64,000 bases of DNA from Tubulanus polymorphus (taxonomy: Eukaryota > Nemertea > Palaeonemertea > Tubulaniformes > Tubulanidae). Below, piece by piece: positions 62,581 through 64,000 of the stretch (positions are counted from its first letter, which is position 1; every line of letters starts with the position of its first letter). Below the pieces are notes generated by a model. It worked only from the letters and a program-made list of their open reading frames with translations, searched no databases and had not been told where the DNA came from. Position numbers and translations under genes: made by a program. Where the stretch lies: NCBI RefSeq assembly GCF_964204645.1, contig NC_134025.1, forward strand, positions 10,235,001 through 10,299,000, read 5' to 3'.

Positions 62581-64000
62581 CTAGGCGGATACAGTCTCCA
62601 CGATCGACTTTTTGATTATTTCTCCAAAATTCGACGGGCTGTTTTGTTCTTTCGAGTTTTCCAGATTGTCGCAGATCGCTGCGACCGCCACCGGGCACTC
62701 GCCGCTCGTACCGCCGAATCCGTTAATCGTCGTCGACGACGTCTTCGACGCGCCCACCTTGTCGTCGGCCATCATCGTCGACTCGACGAACTCCGAATGT
62801 TCGCAATAAGGCTGTAACTGACCGGAAGTGAACGCCGACGCCATGTTCGTCCGGCGCACCGTCTGCTTCGTCTTCTGCGCCTCGAGACTAGTCCGTAATT
62901 CGTGAAACGTCGGTTCGGTCGACGACGAGACGACTGTTTCCATCGCGACGTGGTCGACGCGACCGTTCGCCGCCGCGCCGTGCGGCTGTTGTTGATCGTA
63001 GTAGACTTTATCGATGTCCAAAGTCGCCACGTCTTCATAACACGGAGCCGAGCCGTTCGTTCCACCGCCGTACGATTCGTAATTATGCCGATGCAACAAA
63101 TCCGAATTCGTGGCGCACGAGATCCGACTGTAATTATCGGTCGCCGTTGTCGCTGACTTCACCGCCGCGAAACAAAACCCGGGGCCGGCGCCGCCCGACG
63201 AGGCGTTCGGATTCCACGCATTTGTCGAACAGAGACCGCCGTTCTCGGAGACCGGATAACTATTGAATCGTATCGGGCTCAGAATTTCCGATATCGGTTC
63301 CAACTTATACATCGAATTCGACGCAGACGAAGAAGAAGAAGAGTTTAACTCGATGTATTTCTGTTGCGACGACGACGACGACGACGCTGATGATGATGGA
63401 GATGATGACGTTGTAGTCGTCGTATTACGCGTATTACTATCGTTAGGAGGAAGGTACATACCTGATGAATTTTCGCAATAATCACGCCGCGCGCCGTTCA
63501 ACTGGCCGTTATTCGACACCCCTGCTACTGGCGCGTCCGCAAAGTTCTGAAACTGCCGCTGCGGATGATGGTGCTGATTTTGTTGTTGTTGTTGCTGCTG
63601 CTGTCCGTCGCACGAGGCATCGCTCGAACAGTCGCTGCTCTCTGAATACGAACTGTCGTCTTTCTGGAAGTCGTAGATCGCCGTTTCGCCTTGATGGAAC
63701 TCGCCGCCGCCGTCGTCGTTCGCGTCGTTGAACAACATGACACGCGGCAACGAATCGTTCTGTTGCGCGTTCGTTGCCTGCACCATCGAACCGTGCTCGT
63801 CGTAGTGAAGCGCACCGAAGTCCGCGTTCGACATCGGCATGTCTAAGTCTAGGTGACTGGTCAACTGAACGTCGCGCATGACGACGTTGTTCACCTCGGC
63901 GTTTTGACAATCGCAACAGCTGCCGCGCTCGTTGCTGTTAAACGCGTCCGGTTTCTCCGTTACCTGCGGCGACTTTCCCTCTCCCTTTTTCTCCAGCTCG
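62581..64000 (-). CDS. Unidentified Ser/Gln-rich protein, C-terminal part (5' end outside window)
   Basis: A single open frame enters from the right edge and runs to a TAG at 62581, giving 472 visible residues. I do not recognise the family. The part nearest the edge is charged with a CCDC cluster (ERGSCCDCQNAEV), then an acidic SSYSESSDCSSDASC stretch, a polyQ/His run, Thr and Ser homopolymer tracts, and an ordered-looking YKLEPISEILSPIRFNSYP. The protein ends with FGEIIKKSIVETVSA, which looks like a conserved tail. Codons are CpG-rich (many TCG, GCG, GAC), as in the BAHD1 exons. No membrane segment is visible. It could be the cytoplasmic tail of a receptor or a transcriptional regulator; the sequence does not decide. 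A donor-like CAG|GTAACG near 63955 was ignored because the frame stays open across it. Confidence 0.75.
   Translation of the reverse strand, partial: ELEKKGEGKSPQVTEKPDAFNSNERGSCCDCQNAEVNNVVMRDVQLTSHLDLDMPMSNADFGALHYDEHGSMVQATNAQQNDSLPRVMLFNDANDDGGGEFHQGETAIYDFQKDDSSYSESSDCSSDASCDGQQQQQQQQNQHHHPQRQFQNFADAPVAGVSNNGQLNGARRDYCENSSGMYLPPNDSNTRNTTTTTSSSPSSSASSSSSSQQKYIELNSSSSSSASNSMYKLEPISEILSPIRFNSYPVSENGGLCSTNAWNPNASSGGAGPGFCFAAVKSATTATDNYSRISCATNSDLLHRHNYESYGGGTNGSAPCYEDVATLDIDKVYYDQQQPHGAAANGRVDHVAMETVVSSSTEPTFHELRTSLEAQKTKQTVRRTNMASAFTSGQLQPYCEHSEFVESTMMADDKVGASKTSSTTINGFGGTSGECPVAVAAICDNLENSKEQNSPSNFGEIIKKSIVETVSA

Noticed and set aside
62902-63731. Plus-strand frames including an Asp-rich one
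   Set aside because: They are reverse-strand images of the Ser/Asn-rich coding sequence of the right-edge gene.

Overview
This is a gene-dense animal nuclear window. The sequence is AT-rich, genes are split by many short GT-AG introns, and the introns and intergenic spaces are full of short inverted-repeat elements. The proteins are all conserved bilaterian families: CRIM1, MGME1, SNX6, NPC2, SIRT2, BAHD1, TMEM163 and LETMD1. I see no bacterial or viral signature. A marine invertebrate, perhaps a lophotrochozoan, is my best guess from gene structure and repeat content; the species cannot be fixed by eye.

Layout: (1) 738-4023 (+), the 3' half of a CRIM1-like gene with four VWC domains, a membrane segment and a cytoplasmic tail. 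(2) 4768-7000 (-), MGME1, a mitochondrial DNA exonuclease in 4 exons. (3) 8504-14438 (+), SNX6, 14 exons and 406 residues. (4) 18290-21049 (+), NPC2, a lysosomal sterol carrier in 4 exons. (5) 23289-27523 (-), SIRT2, an NAD-dependent deacetylase in 14 exons. (6) 29604-35279 (+), a BAHD1-like heterochromatin protein with two very large exons and a C-terminal BAH domain. (7) 42574-46490 (-), TMEM163, a zinc-transporter-like protein in 8 exons. (8) 50636-54357 (+), LETMD1, 9 exons. (9) 62581-64000 (-), the 3' end of an unidentified gene encoding a Ser/Gln-rich protein that runs off the right edge. Exon coordinates were read by eye; in every assembled gene the splice phases agree and the frame stays open.

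The genes do not form a pathway as a block. NPC2 and SNX6 both act in the endolysosomal system, and both carry TCACATGA (M-box) sites just upstream of their start codons. SIRT2 and BAHD1, both chromatin-linked, face away from each other across about 2 kb. MGME1 and LETMD1 are both mitochondrial.

The rest is a repeat landscape. It includes a piggyBac-type MITE family (TTAA targets, CCCTTT ends, repeated 17-bp palindromes) with at least six copies, one of them nested in a Tc1/pogo-like element. A 500-bp fold-back element sits inside another repeat in NPC2 intron 1. At least four other terminal-inverted-repeat families, tRNA-like SINE heads and several microsatellites are also present. I found no convincing new multi-gene system. 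The best leads are a Trp-rich CNW repeat tract in the BAHD1-like protein, an Asp-to-Asn change at a predicted zinc ligand in TMEM163, the shared M-boxes, and possible unassigned coding islands after LETMD1.
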